From Limnohabitans sp. MMS-10A-178 (GTDB taxonomy: Bacteria; Pseudomonadota; Gammaproteobacteria; Burkholderiales; Burkholderiaceae_C), in assembly GCF_003063375.1 (NCBI RefSeq), contig NZ_NERY01000001.1, forward strand, positions 806,001-870,000: a stretch of 64,000 nucleotides of DNA. The letters run 5' to 3'. The notes beneath the pieces were generated by a model. The model was not told the DNA's origin. It made no database searches and worked only from the letters and a program-made list of their open reading frames with translations. The translations under genes were made by a program, and so were the position numbers. The first letter of the stretch is position 1. The number at the start of each line of letters is the position of its first letter. This document shows positions 53,925-64,000 of this stretch, piece after piece.

Positions 53925-55688
53925 TCAAGGGGTGAACTTGAATTGCTTGAGTGTCTCAAGCAGGGTTTCGTTGTCAGATTTAAGCAGCAGGCCTTCTCGC
54001 CAAATGGAGCCTGCTTTGTCTTGCTGCCCCAAGATCCAATACACCTCGCCCAAATGCGCTGCAATTTCGGCATCTGGTCTGGCTTTGTAAGCGGCCTCTA
54101 AGATGCGCAGGGCTTCCTTGGTATTGCCCACTCGGTATTCAAGCCAACCCAGGCTGTCTTGAATAAAGGGATCGCGCGGCGCCAGTTGTATCGCCTTGAG
54201 AATCAGTTGGCGGGCTTCATCAAGCCTGGTGTTTCTGTCGGCCAGTGAATAGCCCAAAGCATTGAAGGCATGGGGATCGTTGGGCTTGGCTTTCATGATG
54301 CCTCGCAACAAACTTTCCATTTGTTCATAGCGGCCCAACTTCTCACAAATCATGGCCAACTCCGACTGCAAGTCAGTGTCTGCAGGAAACTTGGTCAAGG
54401 CTTCTTCAATGGTGGTAAGTGCTGCATTGAATTGCTTGTCATCGCGCAACCATTGAGAAATGGCCAACGCCTTTTGCTTTGCAGCTTGTGGGTTGCTGAC
54501 CTTCACCTGCTCAAGCAAATTCAAACCTTCTGCTTTGCGCCCTTGTTGAGCCAACAAAGCAGCACGTCGGCTGGCAATTTTTAGAGGGTCTGAGTCGGGT
54601 GGAATGCGAGCAAGCCATTGGTCGACTTGAGCCAATTGGCCTTGCTTTTGGGCAATTTGCGACAAGGCAAAGTAAGCCTCTGACAATCCGCCAGAGGCGT
54701 CAGTGCCACTAGTGCCACTAGTGCCACTAGTGCCACTAGTGCCACTAGGGCCATTGGCAGCATTGGTTGTATCAGTGCTTGCATTCAACTTGATGAATCG
54801 CTGAAGCGACAATTCAGCGGCTGCGAATTGAGACAAATCGGTTTGCAGTAAACCTAAAAATAACCAGCCCAGCGCAAAATCGGGGTTCTGTTTGGAAAGT
54901 AGATTGAGTTGGACCAATGCAAGCTGCATCTCGTTAAGATCAATCAAGCTGCGGGCATAACCCAGACGCAAGTCTGGCAGTGCATCGCCAGCCATGTAAC
55001 GGGTGATCATGGGCTGCACTTCGCTTGGAACCACATTGAGAAGACTCAGAGCCAACATGATGGGGCCAGGCGCTTTACCATTGGCCGCGTGACCCGCACG
55101 CGCTGCTTCGGCGGCAGGCTGAATTTCACCCGCTTCGCGTTTCATTCGACCGATGGTGGTCCAAGCTGTTGCGGCAGTTTCTGGATTTTGAATGGCCGCA
55201 GAGAGCGCTTGCTCGACAACTTTGGCTGCAAAATTTTTGTCTTGGACGCGGCTGAAAACGCGAGGGATAGAGCCAATGGCTGCGGATTGTTCTTGAAGGG
55301 GCAGGCTGAAAATGCTGGCCCTTAAGGCTTGTCCAGCTTCTTCGACTCGGTTGAGTGCCAACAAAATTTGCAATATGTAGCGGTTGGCTTCTTGCGACTC
55401 TGGCAAGCTTGACTTCCAGCTCCTAGCGGCTTGCAAAGCAGCGTCACCCGATCGAGACTGAAGTGCCAATTCGGTAGCACGCTGAAACAAGGCTTCATCC
55501 TTGGTTTTTCGGGCTGCATCCAAAATGATGGCAAAGCCAGATCCAGGCTCCCCAGCGCGTACATTGAGTTCGCCCAACAGCAACTGGTAAAACAAAACCG
55601 CATTGAGGTTGGAGTTTTGCACGGGCGGCTGGGCACAAACACCTGTTGTGGCCCAGACCAATGCAATAGAGGAAAACCAATTCTTCAT
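53925..55688 (-). CDS. Exported tetratricopeptide repeat protein
   Basis: A 587-residue protein starting at 55688 with a signal peptide (KNWFSSIALVWATTGVCAQ). The rest is helical with many TPR units, clearest at the end: AFNALGYSLADRNTRLDEARQLILKAIQLAPRDPFIQDSLGWLEYRVGN. Similar proteins next to lolB are thought to assist envelope assembly, but the role is unproven. Near the middle lies an (SGT)n linker encoded by five perfect 9-bp repeats (54703–54747). It is divergent from mutM. Confidence 0.85.
   Translation of the reverse strand: MKNWFSSIALVWATTGVCAQPPVQNSNLNAVLFYQLLLGELNVRAGEPGSGFAIILDAARKTKDEALFQRATELALQSRSGDAALQAARSWKSSLPESQEANRYILQILLALNRVEEAGQALRASIFSLPLQEQSAAIGSIPRVFSRVQDKNFAAKVVEQALSAAIQNPETAATAWTTIGRMKREAGEIQPAAEAARAGHAANGKAPGPIMLALSLLNVVPSEVQPMITRYMAGDALPDLRLGYARSLIDLNEMQLALVQLNLLSKQNPDFALGWLFLGLLQTDLSQFAAAELSLQRFIKLNASTDTTNAANGPSGTSGTSGTSGTSGTDASGGLSEAYFALSQIAQKQGQLAQVDQWLARIPPDSDPLKIASRRAALLAQQGRKAEGLNLLEQVKVSNPQAAKQKALAISQWLRDDKQFNAALTTIEEALTKFPADTDLQSELAMICEKLGRYEQMESLLRGIMKAKPNDPHAFNALGYSLADRNTRLDEARQLILKAIQLAPRDPFIQDSLGWLEYRVGNTKEALRILEAAYKARPDAEIAAHLGEVYWILGQQDKAGSIWREGLLLKSDNETLLETLKQFKFTP
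54703..54747. repeat. 9-bp coding minisatellite, five perfect units
   Basis: Five copies of GTGCCACTA in a row within the TPR gene, encoding repeated Ser-Gly-Thr on the minus strand. Because the unit is a multiple of three, length changes alter the linker without breaking the frame. Confidence 0.9.
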
Positions 55689-55762
55689 GGAGCCATCATA
55701 ATCCACAGCCTGTGTCAGAGTCACGGCACCCCCCCATTTCACCCTGTCATTGAAGTCCATCC

Positions 55763-56578
55763 ATGCCTGAATTGCCAGAAGTCGAGGTTACCCGGCTGAG
55801 TTTTGCCAGCCGAATAGCTGGCGCTCGGGTTCTGGCCATGCACATGGGCAAGCCTCTAAGGTGGCCCCTGGGTGTTCCGCCCGCCCTGTTGGTTGGGCAA
55901 AGCGTGATGGGTGTCAGGCGCCGTGGCAAATACCTTTTGCTGGACATGGACCGCGGCATTTTGATGCTGCACTTGGGCATGTCTGGCAGTCTGAATTTTG
56001 CGCCATCGCAAGCTGAAGCAGGCAAGCACGATCACATGGATTTGGTCACTACCCAAGGCGTTTTGCGCTTGCACGATCCCCGCCGCTTTGGCGCGGCCGT
56101 TTGGTCTAATTCCGAAACCGATGAACCTGCCGCCAAGTTGCTAGGCAAGCTGGGCATGGAGCCGCTCACAGAGGGCTTTGAGCTCAAGCTGTTTCAGCAA
56201 GGTTTGAAAAAACGCGCAGCGCCCATCAAGCAAGTCTTGTTGGCTGGCGATGTGGTGGTGGGTGTGGGCAATATTTATGCTTCTGAAGCGCTGTTCATGT
56301 CGGGCATTCGGCCTACCGTCAAATCCAATAAGCTGAGTGCGCCCAGAGTGGCTAAATTGCATGCTGCGATCAGGCAAGTTTTGGCCAGGGCGGTGGAACA
56401 AGGTGGCAGCAGCCTGAAAGATTTTGTCAATGCGCAGGGCAACACAGGGTACTTTCAACTAGAAGCCTCGGTGTACGGCAGAGCGAGCTTGCCTTGCCGA
56501 ACATGCAGCACGCCCATCAAGCAAATTGTGCAAGGCCAGCGCTCAACATTTTTCTGCCCAGTATGTCAAAAGCATTGA
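55763..56578 (+). CDS. mutM: Formamidopyrimidine-DNA glycosylase
   Basis: MutM removes 8-oxoguanine and other oxidised purines. The 271-residue protein starts PELPEVE, with the catalytic proline at residue 2 and Glu3. The [12 protein letters not shown] segment near 170 and the zinc finger CRTC…CPVC at the C-terminus are intact. The 3' end overlaps mutY by 16 bp, linking two parts of the same 8-oxoguanine defence. Confidence 0.96.
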   Translation: MPELPEVEVTRLSFASRIAGARVLAMHMGKPLRWPLGVPPALLVGQSVMGVRRRGKYLLLDMDRGILMLHLGMSGSLNFAPSQAEAGKHDHMDLVTTQGVLRLHDPRRFGAAVWSNSETDEPAAKLLGKLGMEPLTEGFELKLFQQGLKKRAAPIKQVLLAGDVVVGVGNIYASEALFMSGIRPTVKSNKLSAPRVAKLHAAIRQVLARAVEQGGSSLKDFVNAQGNTGYFQLEASVYGRASLPCRTCSTPIKQIVQGQRSTFFCPVCQKH

Positions 56579-57660
56579 AAGAGGCCCGCCCCTTTGCTGA
56601 GACGATGGTGGCTTGGCAGAAACTTCATGGCCGCCACCATTTGCCCTGGCAAAACACCCAAGATCCTTACCGCGTTTGGTTGTCTGAAATCATGCTTCAG
56701 CAAACACAGGTGAGCACCGTATTGGCCTACTACGAGAAGTTCTTGCAACACTTTCCCACTGTGGCCGACTTGGCAGCTGCACCCCAAGACAAGGTCATGG
56801 GCTTGTGGAGTGGTTTGGGTTATTACAGCCGTGCGCGCAATTTGCATCAATGTGCCAAAGATGTGGTGTCAAGGTTCGGTGGCAAGTTTCCGTCCACCGC
56901 AGCCGAGTTGATCACGCTGCCTGGCATAGGCCGATCGACCGCCGCTGCCGTGGCTTCGTTTTGTTTTTCTGAGCGCGTGGCCATCATGGATGGCAACGTC
57001 AAAAGAGTTCTAACTCGTGTGTGGGCATTTGACGCCGATTTGTCTGTCAGCCAAAACGAAAAAGCTTTGTGGCAAATGGCTGAAAAAGCTTTGCCGACGC
57101 GCCAGCTCAAAACAGCCATGCCCCGATATTCGCAAGCACTCATGGATTTGGGCGCTACCATTTGTTTGCCGCGCAAACCCAATTGCCAAGCCTGCCCAGT
57201 GAAGCCAGAATGCCAAGCCTTGGCTCAGGGCGAGCCAGAAAAATTTCCTGTCAAAACTCGCAAAGTGAAACGCAGCAGCGAGGTGCTATGGCTCTTGCTG
57301 GCGCAAAACTCAAAGGGTGAGGTGTGGCTAGAGAAGCGGCCTTCTGCAGGCATTTGGGCCAGCCTTTACAGCTTGCCTATTTTTGAGTCTGAGGCTGCAT
57401 TGCGCGCTGTGTTTGAGTTCCCTATCAAGCCTGACCAAGTGCAGGGTAAAAATGCGCAAACGCCCATTGACCTAGAGGTGTCTGTATTGCCCGCATTCAA
57501 GCATGTTTTGACCCACAAAGATTTGCATTGTCATGTGGTGAAAGTCAAGCTCAAACAAAAGCCGAAAACGCCTCAAGCTGGCGCATGGTGGTCAGAAAAC
57601 AATTGGAAAGAATTGGGCTTGCCCACGCCCATTCGTCACTTGCTGTCCAACTCTCTGTGA
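56563..57660 (+). CDS. mutY: Adenine DNA glycosylase
   Basis: MutY removes adenine mispaired with 8-oxoguanine. The 365-residue protein has [26 protein letters not shown] near 25, the helix-hairpin-helix [12 protein letters not shown] near 115, the catalytic Asp in [10 protein letters not shown], and a 4Fe-4S site [17 protein letters not shown] near 205. The C-terminal MutT-like domain recognises 8-oxoG. I chose the ATG at 56563 inside mutM. It converges with rapZ and overlaps it by 25 bp. Confidence 0.95.
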   Translation: MSKALKEARPFAETMVAWQKLHGRHHLPWQNTQDPYRVWLSEIMLQQTQVSTVLAYYEKFLQHFPTVADLAAAPQDKVMGLWSGLGYYSRARNLHQCAKDVVSRFGGKFPSTAAELITLPGIGRSTAAAVASFCFSERVAIMDGNVKRVLTRVWAFDADLSVSQNEKALWQMAEKALPTRQLKTAMPRYSQALMDLGATICLPRKPNCQACPVKPECQALAQGEPEKFPVKTRKVKRSSEVLWLLLAQNSKGEVWLEKRPSAGIWASLYSLPIFESEAALRAVFEFPIKPDQVQGKNAQTPIDLEVSVLPAFKHVLTHKDLHCHVVKVKLKQKPKTPQAGAWWSENNWKELGLPTPIRHLLSNSL

Positions 57661-58493
57661 CGTTTTAAGGTGAGCCAATTGGCGCTGAAATGTTGGCTCA
57701 GTTGCTCAACCAAATAAACCGATCGATGCTGACCGCCGGTGCAACCAATGGCCACCGTGATGTAGTTGCGATGGTCTTTTTCCAGGGCCGGTAGCCAGTG
57801 CTCTATGAAGTTGGTAATGTGCGACTGCATGAGTTTCACATCTGGATAATTTTCTAAAAATTTCTGGACCGGTTCGTCTTTGCCTGTTAAAGCACGGAGC
57901 GCGTTTTCGTAGTGTGGATTGGGCAGCATGCGCACATCAAACACATAGTCAGCATCGATGGGAAGGCCTCGTTTAAATCCAAAAGATTCAAACACCAGGG
58001 TGAGCTTGGCGCTTGTAGAGGTGATCAATGATTTGACGTAGCTCTGGAGTTGAGGCGCCCGCAAAAAGCTGGTGTCAATGATGTGCGATTTTTCACGCAA
58101 ACGTGAGAGCAGTTCGCGTTCGTATTCAATCGACTCGGTCAGGGCCAACTCGCCTTCTGTAGCCTTGCTACCCGATAAAGGATGGCGGCGTCTGCTTTCG
58201 GAGTATCTGCGCAGCAGAGTATCTGAGGAAGCGTCCAAGAAGATAGATGTAATTTTGTAGCCACGACTTTCCAAAACTTGCAATTGGCCAGGCATGAGGG
58301 GCAATGAATTTGCGCTGCGAACATCGATGGCAATGGCCACGCGTTCTTCTTTTTGCCCGTTTTCAAGTTCAATGAATGGAATGAGCAATTCAGGGGGCAA
58401 GTTGTCAACGCAATAAAAACCGGAATCTTCTAGGGCGCGCAAGGCCACAGATTTTCCTGAGCCCGACATACCAGTGATGAGAACGATTTCCAT
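57636..58493 (-). CDS. rapZ: RNase adapter protein RapZ
   Basis: A 285-residue nucleotide-binding protein; RapZ guides RNase E to small RNAs and senses glucosamine-6-phosphate. Walker A is [13 protein letters not shown] at 5–17, followed by [11 protein letters not shown], and the C-terminus has [14 protein letters not shown] near 255. The preferred start is MEIVLITG at 58493. In many relatives it lies by hprK and ptsN genes, which are absent here. Confidence 0.93.
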   Translation of the reverse strand: MEIVLITGMSGSGKSVALRALEDSGFYCVDNLPPELLIPFIELENGQKEERVAIAIDVRSANSLPLMPGQLQVLESRGYKITSIFLDASSDTLLRRYSESRRRHPLSGSKATEGELALTESIEYERELLSRLREKSHIIDTSFLRAPQLQSYVKSLITSTSAKLTLVFESFGFKRGLPIDADYVFDVRMLPNPHYENALRALTGKDEPVQKFLENYPDVKLMQSHITNFIEHWLPALEKDHRNYITVAIGCTGGQHRSVYLVEQLSQHFSANWLTLKRHRELDSK

Positions 58494-58512
58494 GTTTTTT
58501 AAATTCAGAACA

Positions 58513-60177
58513 TTATTTGGTGAGCATCTCGCGGGCATGCGCCAGCGTGGTTGCTGATAACTTTTCGCCACCGAGCATGCGCGCAATTTCTGTCACGCGT
58601 TGCTCACCTGCAATGGGCGTCACGCTGCTACTAACACCCTCTTTACTGCTGCTCTTGCTCACTAGCAAATGATGGTCGGCACATGAAGCCACCTGCGGCA
58701 AGTGAGTTACTGCCAACACTTGGCGGTGTACGCCCAGTTGTTTCATGAGCCTGCCAACGGTTTCGGCCACAGCACCACCTACACCAGAGTCAACCTCGTC
58801 AAAAATCAGGGTACCTGCTTCGCCCAATTCGCTGGTGGTGACCGCAATGGCCAAGGCAATGCGCGAGAGCTCGCCGCCTGATGCCACTTTGCCCACGGGC
58901 CTAGGCGTGCTGCCTGCATGGCCAGCCACCAAAAATTGAATATCTTCTAAACCATGTTGGGTGGCTTGGTCTAAGCCGAGCAAGGCCACCTCAAAACGGC
59001 CGCCTTGCATGCCCAAGTTTTGCATGGCTTGGGTGACGGCTTGAGCGAGCTTAGGGGCAGCTTTTTTGCGCAGCTGTGAGAGTTTTTTGGCTTCAGCGTG
59101 GTAAGCCTGTGAGGCCGCTTTTTCTTGGGCTTCTAGGCCTTCTAAATCGCTAGCAGCTTCAAGCGCATTGAGCTCTTTTTTCCAGCCGCTTAACAAGCCG
59201 GCCAACTCTTCGGGCGGACGCTTGTACCTTCGCGCCAAAGAAAGCCATTGCGACATGCGCTGATCGAGCTCGTTCAAGCGATCGGGGTCGAGATCGGTTT
59301 TGCGCAGGTATGACTGCAATGAATGAGCCGCATCTTCGGCTTGCGCAAGGCTGGATTGAAGCACTTCTGCAATGCTTTGAAACTCAGGCTCTACATGCGC
59401 TTGGTCTTGCAATTGCGAAATGGCCTGCGATAGCAAACCCAAGGCGCCCGTGGCGCTACCCAAGCGCGCAGATTCGTCGCCATCGAGTGAGCCAATGGCA
59501 GATTGACCCGCGTCAATCAGGGCTTGAGCATGCGAAAGGCGGGTGTGCTGCGCATTCAAGTCGTCCCATTCATCCAAGGCGGGGGCCAGTTTGTCGAGCT
59601 CACCTATTTGCCACGCCAAACGCTCTTGCTCTCTGCTCAAAGAATCTTGCGCGTTGCGGGCTGTCTGAACCGCTTGTTGTGTTTGGCGCCAGGCTTGCCA
59701 AGCCGTTTTGAGAGCGTCTGTGCTGAGGCCGGCATATGCATCGAGCAAGCCGCGAACCGCATCAGGCCGCGTGAGGCTTTGCCATGCGTGTTGGCCATGA
59801 ATGTCTAAAAGCATTTCACCCAAGGCGCGCAGTTGGGTGGCAGTGGCTTGGCTGCCATTGACCCAAGCACGGCTTTTGCCTTGCGTATCTACGCTTCGTC
59901 TTAAAAGCAAGGTGTCTGACACTTCAAATCCTGCTTCTTCAAGCACAGCTTGCGCGGGTGCGGGGCAATCAAACTCAGCCGACACTTCACAGCGCGTGGC
60001 GCCTTCACGCACCACACTTGAGTCGGCGCGCTCGCCCAATGCCAATTGCAAAGCGTCAATCAAAATGGATTTGCCGGCGCCGGTTTCGCCTGTGAGCACG
60101 CTGAAGCCTGACGAGAGATTCAAGTCAAGTTCGCGAACAATGACAAAGTCACGCAGACTGATGTGCCGCAAAGCCAT
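58513..60177 (-). CDS. recN: DNA repair protein RecN
   Basis: A 554-residue SMC-like ATPase for double-strand break repair. It has Walker [17 protein letters not shown] at about 29–44, long coiled coils at about 150–370, and the C-terminal signature [14 protein letters not shown] and Walker [12 protein letters not shown] near 465. The gene follows nadK by 3 bp, and I see no LexA-type box before it, so SOS control, if any, acts further upstream. Confidence 0.95.
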   Translation of the reverse strand: MALRHISLRDFVIVRELDLNLSSGFSVLTGETGAGKSILIDALQLALGERADSSVVREGATRCEVSAEFDCPAPAQAVLEEAGFEVSDTLLLRRSVDTQGKSRAWVNGSQATATQLRALGEMLLDIHGQHAWQSLTRPDAVRGLLDAYAGLSTDALKTAWQAWRQTQQAVQTARNAQDSLSREQERLAWQIGELDKLAPALDEWDDLNAQHTRLSHAQALIDAGQSAIGSLDGDESARLGSATGALGLLSQAISQLQDQAHVEPEFQSIAEVLQSSLAQAEDAAHSLQSYLRKTDLDPDRLNELDQRMSQWLSLARRYKRPPEELAGLLSGWKKELNALEAASDLEGLEAQEKAASQAYHAEAKKLSQLRKKAAPKLAQAVTQAMQNLGMQGGRFEVALLGLDQATQHGLEDIQFLVAGHAGSTPRPVGKVASGGELSRIALAIAVTTSELGEAGTLIFDEVDSGVGGAVAETVGRLMKQLGVHRQVLAVTHLPQVASCADHHLLVSKSSSKEGVSSSVTPIAGEQRVTEIARMLGGEKLSATTLAHAREMLTK

Positions 60178-60180
60178 GGC

Positions 60181-61077
60181 CTAGATGCCCCCTTCGTTCC
60201 AATGCATTTTTTTGCGCAAGGTGTCAAAGTAGTTCCAGCCTTGCGGATGCAGAAAGCGCACTTTGTGCGACGACTGCTCAACGGTAATTTGATCGCCCAT
60301 CATGAGGCTGGCCAAAGACTGCATGTCAAAGTTGGCGCTGGCATCTCGGCCAGACACAATTTCGATGCTGATTTTGGAGGTGTCTGGCAACACAATGGGC
60401 CGATTGGAAAGGGTGTGCGGTGCAATGGGCGCAATGACCAAGCCACCTAAATTGGGGTGCATCAAAGGACCACCTGCCGACAAGGAGTAAGCGGTAGAGC
60501 CTGTGGGCGTGGCCACAATCAGGCCGTCGGCGCGCTGCTTGGCCACAAAGCGGCCATCGACCTCAATGCGAAGCTCAACCATGCCCGAGGTGGCACCGCG
60601 GTTGACCACCACATCGTTCATGGCAAACGCATCAAACACGCAATGCTTGTCGCGCCAAACTTGTGCATGCAGCAGGCTGCGCTGCTCTTCTTCATAATGT
60701 CCCAAGAGCATGGGCTTGAGCGTTTGTGCATATTCCTCAATGGGAATGTCGGTAATGAAGCCCAGCCGTCCTTGATTGATACCAATGAGCGGGAGGCCAA
60801 AAGGTGCCACCTGCCGGCCAATTCCCAGCATGGTGCCGTCGCCGCCCACCACCAAGCCCAAATCGCATTGCTTGCCGATGTCGGCCATTTTGAGGGTAGG
60901 GTAGAGGTTCAGGCCCAAATGCTCGGAGGTGCCTTCCTCCATGACCACCTCAGCGCCGATGCGGCTGACAAATTGGGCAACATCGTCCAAAACCCGTCGC
61001 GAGCTCTCCAAAGCAGCTCCCGTGACCATGGTGTGGTACTTGCCAAATAAGGCGACATGACGAAATTTTGATTTCAT
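60181..61077 (-). CDS. nadK: NAD kinase
   Basis: A 298-residue enzyme that phosphorylates NAD to [12 protein letters not shown] near 76 is the catalytic GGDGT motif, with [10 protein letters not shown] near 100 and [13 protein letters not shown] near 195. The ATG at 61077 is preferred over a TTG at 61083. Divergent from hrcA across a 28-bp gap, in the conserved order hrcA–nadK–recN. Confidence 0.95.
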   Translation of the reverse strand: MKSKFRHVALFGKYHTMVTGAALESSRRVLDDVAQFVSRIGAEVVMEEGTSEHLGLNLYPTLKMADIGKQCDLGLVVGGDGTMLGIGRQVAPFGLPLIGINQGRLGFITDIPIEEYAQTLKPMLLGHYEEEQRSLLHAQVWRDKHCVFDAFAMNDVVVNRGATSGMVELRIEVDGRFVAKQRADGLIVATPTGSTAYSLSAGGPLMHPNLGGLVIAPIAPHTLSNRPIVLPDTSKISIEIVSGRDASANFDMQSLASLMMGDQITVEQSSHKVRFLHPQGWNYFDTLRKKMHWNEGGI

Positions 61078-61105
61078 TCGCAAATTACATCATTAAAATG
61101 TGTCA

Positions 61106-62110
61106 ATGCTAGATGAACGTGCCAAGTTATTGCTCAAAGCGCTGGTTGAACGCTACATTGCGGACGGCCAGCCTGTGGGTTCCCGCACGCTTTCCAAGGC
61201 TTCTGGGCTTGAATTATCCCCTGCCACCATCCGAAATGTCATGTCTGACCTCGAAGAGTTGGGCCTTATTGCCAGCCCGCATACATCGGCTGGCAGGATC
61301 CCCACCAATAGGGGTTATCGCCTATTCGTAGACACCATGCTCACGGTTCAGAAGGGTGAATTGCTCACTCAGCGCCTGGCGCCCGACCAACCGCAGAAGG
61401 TGATTGCCAACGCAGCCAACATGCTGTCTAGCCTGTCGCACTACGTGGGTGTGGTCATGGCGCCCAAGCGCGCTTCGGTGTTTAGGCACATTGAATTCCT
61501 GCGTTTGTCTGAAAAACGCGTGCTTTTGATCATTGTGTCGCCTGAGGGCGATGTGCAAAACCGGGTCATTTTTACCGAGGCCGACTATTCTCAAGGCCAA
61601 CTCCTAGAAGCTTCTAATTATTTGAACGCTCATTACGCTGGCATGGCCATTGAGCAAGTTCGCCTGCGGGTGAAGCAAGAGTTGGTCAATTTGCAATCTG
61701 AAATTGCCAGCCTCATGCAGGCTGCTGTGCAGATGAGCTCTGAGGCCTTGAGTGAAGATGAAGGTGATGTGGTCATTTCAGGCGAGCGCAATTTGTTGTC
61801 GGTTAGCGATTTTTCTAGCGACATGGGCAACTTGCGCCAGGCCTTCGATTTGTTTGAACAAAAAACGCAGCTCATGCGTTTGCTCGATGTGTCAAGTCAG
61901 GCCGAGGGTGTGCGCATTTTCATTGGCGGCGAAAGCCAGTTTGTGCCCATGCAAGAGTTGTCGGTGGTCAGTGCGCCCTACGAGGTGGATGGCCACATTG
62001 TGGGCACCTTGGGCGTCATTGGCCCCACTCGCATGCCCTATGAGCGCATGATTCAAATTGTGGACATCACATCCAAGATGGTGGGCAATGCTTTGAGTCA
62101 GTCGAAGTAA
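61106..62110 (+). CDS. hrcA: Heat-inducible transcription repressor HrcA
   Basis: HrcA represses chaperone genes by binding CIRCE sites. The 334-residue protein starts [31 protein letters not shown] with a winged helix to about 75 ([17 protein letters not shown]), then the HrcA GAF-like domain. A GTG two codons upstream is possible. No CIRCE element is seen near its own start, so it does not appear to regulate itself here. Confidence 0.95.
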   Translation: MLDERAKLLLKALVERYIADGQPVGSRTLSKASGLELSPATIRNVMSDLEELGLIASPHTSAGRIPTNRGYRLFVDTMLTVQKGELLTQRLAPDQPQKVIANAANMLSSLSHYVGVVMAPKRASVFRHIEFLRLSEKRVLLIIVSPEGDVQNRVIFTEADYSQGQLLEASNYLNAHYAGMAIEQVRLRVKQELVNLQSEIASLMQAAVQMSSEALSEDEGDVVISGERNLLSVSDFSSDMGNLRQAFDLFEQKTQLMRLLDVSSQAEGVRIFIGGESQFVPMQELSVVSAPYEVDGHIVGTLGVIGPTRMPYERMIQIVDITSKMVGNALSQSK

Positions 62111-62128
62111 ATCGACTGACTCGTTTTT
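62095..62128 (+). terminator. Rho-independent terminator of hrcA, overlapping its stop codon
   Basis: GAGTCAGTCGA at 62095–62105 and TCGACTGACTC at 62112–62122 form a perfect 11-bp stem, followed by GTTTTT. The TAA stop lies in the loop, so the last codons form the left arm. Confidence 0.85.
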
Positions 62129-62131
62129 CAA

Positions 62132-62659
62132 TCAAGAAGGTTCATGCATCCAAGCCGCATGCTTAGGCGCGCGCTTGGTTTTGCTCCATTCGTTCAGCAT
62201 GTCCCACTTCACCTCGTCCAGGGTTTTGTACATCTCGGGGGTGCCGGTGTTGGTGGCCAACTCTAGGCGATGGCCATTGGGGTCAAAGAAGTAAATGCTT
62301 TTGAAAATGGTGTGGTTGGTTGGGCCAAGTACCTCAACGCCATTGGCCTCTAGTTTGGCTTTGGCGGCCAACAAGGTTTCCATGCTGTCCACTTCAAAGG
62401 CCATGTGCTGCACCCATGCTGGGGTGTTTTCGTCTCGGCCCATTTCGGGGGAGTTGGGCAATTCAAAGAAGGCCAGCACGTTGCCACCACCGGCATCCAA
62501 GAAGATGTGCATGTAAGGGTCGGGTGCTTTGGTGGAGGGCACCAAGTCTTCAGCAATGGCCAAGACAAAGTCCATGTTCAAGTTTTTCGCGTACCACTCA
62601 ACGGTTTCTTTGGCGTCTTTGCAGCGGTAAGCAGCGTGGTGAATTCGGCTGATTTTCAT
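62132..62659 (-). CDS. VOC-family (glyoxalase-like) protein downstream of hppD
   Basis: A 175-residue protein with a vicinal-oxygen-chelate fold: RIHHAAYRCKDAKETVEWYAKNL at 5–27 with a metal histidine, AWVQHMAFEVDSMETLLAAK near 80, and IYFFDPNGHRLELATN near 120 with the glutamate ligand. It follows hppD by 9 bp on the minus strand and is probably co-transcribed. A dioxygenase or isomerase role in aromatic breakdown is possible, but the substrate is unknown. Confidence 0.85.
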   Translation of the reverse strand: MKISRIHHAAYRCKDAKETVEWYAKNLNMDFVLAIAEDLVPSTKAPDPYMHIFLDAGGGNVLAFFELPNSPEMGRDENTPAWVQHMAFEVDSMETLLAAKAKLEANGVEVLGPTNHTIFKSIYFFDPNGHRLELATNTGTPEMYKTLDEVKWDMLNEWSKTKRAPKHAAWMHEPS

Positions 62660-62668
62660 AACTTTCCT

Positions 62669-63748
62669 TTAGGCGTCTACTTGAAGGGCGCCGCGTCTCA
62701 TTTGATCACGTTCTAAAGACTCAAACAATGCCTTGAAGTTGCCTTCGCCAAAGCCTTCATCGGCTTTGCGCTGAATGAACTCAAAAAACACAGGACCTAG
62801 CAATGTTTGCGAGAAAATTTGCAAGAGCAAACGTTTTTCGCCATTGGCAGTTGAACCGTCCATCAATATACCGCGGGCTTGCAGCTCTGCCACGGGTTCG
62901 CCATGGCCTTGCAGACGCTCTTCCAGCATTTCATAGTAAATGTCGTTGGGTGCCGTCATGAGGGGAATGCCCGCCATTTGAAGCGAGTCGACGCTCTTCA
63001 TAATGTCGTCGGTGAGCAGGGCAATGTGCTGAATGCCTTCGCCGTTGAACTGCATCAAGAACTCTTCAATTTGCCCGCCGTTCTTGCCAGACTCTTCGTT
63101 GAGCGGAATGCGAATGAGGCCATCGGGCGCCGACATGGCTTTGCTAGTGAGACCTGTGTGTTCACCCTTGATGTCGAAGTAACGAATTTCACGGAAGTTA
63201 AAAATCTTCTCGTAAAAGCCGCTCCAAAACGCCATGCGACCCTTGTACACATTGTGTGTGAGATGGTCGATGAGTTTCAGGCCATGGCCGAAGGGGTGAC
63301 GGTCGGCGCCTTCAATGAATTCAAAGTCAATGTCGTAAATGCTCTTGCCGTCTTCATAGCGGTCAATCAAATAAAGGGGCGCGCCGCCAATGCCCTTGAT
63401 GGCGGGCAGTCGCAACTCCATGGGGCCTGTAGGCACTTCAACGGGTTGGGCTCCCATGTCGAGTGCGCGTGCGTAGGCTTTGTGTGAATCTTTTACCCTA
63501 AAAGCCAAAGCGCAGGCGCAAGGGCCATGCTCTGCCGCAAAGTAGCCCGCCAAGCTTCGAGGCTCGCGGTTGACAATGAAATTGATATCGCCTTGGCGAT
63601 AAAGCACCACATCTTTAGAGCGGTGTTTGGCTACCAAAGAGAAGCCCATTTTTTCGAACAAGGGCTCTAAAACACCAGGAACGGGGGAAGCAAATTCAAC
63701 AAACTCGAAACCACACAAACCCATAGGGTTGTCAAACAAATCGGCCAT
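62669..63748 (-). CDS. hppD: 4-hydroxyphenylpyruvate dioxygenase
   Basis: HPPD converts 4-hydroxyphenylpyruvate to homogentisate in tyrosine breakdown, using non-haem iron. The 359-residue protein has two VOC halves. The C-terminal half has iron ligands in LIDHLTHNV near 165, [13 protein letters not shown] near 243, and [21 protein letters not shown] near 320. The ATG at 63748 is five bases after GGAGA; a TTG at 63760 is a weaker choice. The 5' leader holds a strong terminator-like hairpin directly before the ribosome site. hmgA and fahA are not in view. Confidence 0.94.
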   Translation of the reverse strand: MADLFDNPMGLCGFEFVEFASPVPGVLEPLFEKMGFSLVAKHRSKDVVLYRQGDINFIVNREPRSLAGYFAAEHGPCACALAFRVKDSHKAYARALDMGAQPVEVPTGPMELRLPAIKGIGGAPLYLIDRYEDGKSIYDIDFEFIEGADRHPFGHGLKLIDHLTHNVYKGRMAFWSGFYEKIFNFREIRYFDIKGEHTGLTSKAMSAPDGLIRIPLNEESGKNGGQIEEFLMQFNGEGIQHIALLTDDIMKSVDSLQMAGIPLMTAPNDIYYEMLEERLQGHGEPVAELQARGILMDGSTANGEKRLLLQIFSQTLLGPVFFEFIQRKADEGFGEGNFKALFESLERDQMRRGALQVDA

Positions 63749-63758
63749 GTCTATCTCC

Positions 63759-63798
63759 AAAAAAATAAAAACGCTTAGCTAAAAAATTAGAAGCGTTT
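63759..63798 (-). terminator. Attenuator-like terminator in the hppD leader
   Basis: On the minus strand AAACGCTT (63798–63791) pairs with AAGCGTTT (63776–63769), with an inner CTAA/TTAG helix, and is followed by TTATTTTTTT just before the hppD ribosome site. Because it lies inside the hppD leader, it would control read-through into hppD rather than end an upstream gene. Confidence 0.6.
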
Positions 63799-63873
63799 GT
63801 TTGGAGGCGAGCAGATGCGTCCGCGAGTGCTGCGGGCGAGGTGAATACCGACGATGAGTGTTTGTGGTTGCAT
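63787..63873 (-). CDS. Possible 28-residue leader peptide of hppD
   Basis: A short frame from an ATG at 63873 reads MQPQTLIVGIHL, then ARSTRGRICSPPNKRF, and stops at 63787, inside the left arm of the attenuator hairpin. Arginine codons are frequent (four in the second half). GAGG lies about 12 bases before the ATG, a weak ribosome site. Stop position relative to the hairpin is what a translation-controlled attenuator would need, but no tyrosine or phenylalanine run is present apart from the last Phe. Confidence 0.35.
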   Translation of the reverse strand: MQPQTLIVGIHLARSTRGRICSPPNKRF

Positions 63874-63940
63874 GGCTTTAGATGGCCTCACGCACAGTTT
63901 CGCATATCTTCTGAGTGAATGCACTCTTTTTGTGAGTTGG

Positions 63941-64000
63941 CTAAACCACCGGCACCTCCGTCCAATCGGTGGTGTAGTTGGGCGACCGCCTTTCCTGCCG
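63941..64000 (-). CDS. Possible C-terminal end of an unidentified gene (partial)
   Basis: The minus strand has an open frame from the window edge to a stop at 63941, reading RQERRSPNYTTDWTEVPVV. Nineteen residues are too few to assign a family or prove that it is coding. Confidence 0.3.
   Translation of the reverse strand, partial: RQERRSPNYTTDWTEVPVV

Noticed and set aside
60178..60180. LexA box before recN
   Set aside because: Only three bases separate recN from nadK, and no CTGT-N8-ACAG-type palindrome was noticed near the start.
61078..61105. CIRCE element controlling hrcA
   Set aside because: The 28-bp gap between nadK and hrcA contains no TTAGCACTC-N9-GAGTGCTAA-like sequence.

Overview
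The window looks like chromosomal DNA of a betaproteobacterium in the order Burkholderiales, most likely a freshwater Comamonadaceae member of the Limnohabitans/Rhodoferax type. This rests on the boxCBA aerobic benzoate genes, the long formate dehydrogenase operon with DUF3305/DUF3306 accessory genes, the ispE–tRNA-Gln–prs–rplY–pth order and moderate GC. The genus is inference.

Left arm (1–15,720): the tail of a BoxR-type regulator, two TGCA-N6-TGCA operators, then boxC-boxB-boxA, which epoxidise and cleave benzoyl-CoA. An eleven-gene formate dehydrogenase locus follows: DUF3305, DUF3306, a polyferredoxin, a TorD-type chaperone, a small Tat protein, the catalytic, iron-sulfur and cytochrome b subunits, two small envelope proteins and fdhD. 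Next come housekeeping and conserved genes (15,707–22,806): an FtsX-like permease, smr, radC, fkpB, ispH, serS and tRNA-Ser(CGA).

Accessory island (22,841–28,817): four copies of an unusual repeat separate unrelated genes, namely a metallo-beta-lactamase-fold lipoprotein, an Ig-like lipoprotein, an unknown membrane-anchored protein, a TacAT-type toxin–antitoxin pair and a photolyase-related protein. Each repeat is an inverted doublet of two 80-bp hairpins (25-bp arm, 30-nt loop, 25-bp arm). The two loops are complementary to each other. One stem changes sequence between copies but stays paired, with spare arms lying beside it in 41-bp units. This is the most promising undescribed structure in the window.

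Right of the island (28,897–44,955): an iorAB-type molybdenum hydroxylase, apaG, a DMT exporter, a small DUF6172-like protein, an RND efflux pair, kynureninase, modBC without modA, a vapC remnant and a complete sulfate ABC importer. Formate dehydrogenase and IorAB both need a molybdenum or tungsten cofactor, which fits the presence of modBC.

Right end (45,068–64,000): mostly housekeeping genes (trpS, a site-2 protease, a Sua5-type synthase, a PHP phosphatase, a ferredoxin, pth, rplY, prs, tRNA-Gln, ispE, lolB, a TPR protein, mutM, mutY, rapZ, recN, nadK, hrcA). It closes with a VOC protein and hppD, which has a candidate attenuator leader. kynU and hppD add tryptophan and tyrosine catabolism to the benzoate pathway.
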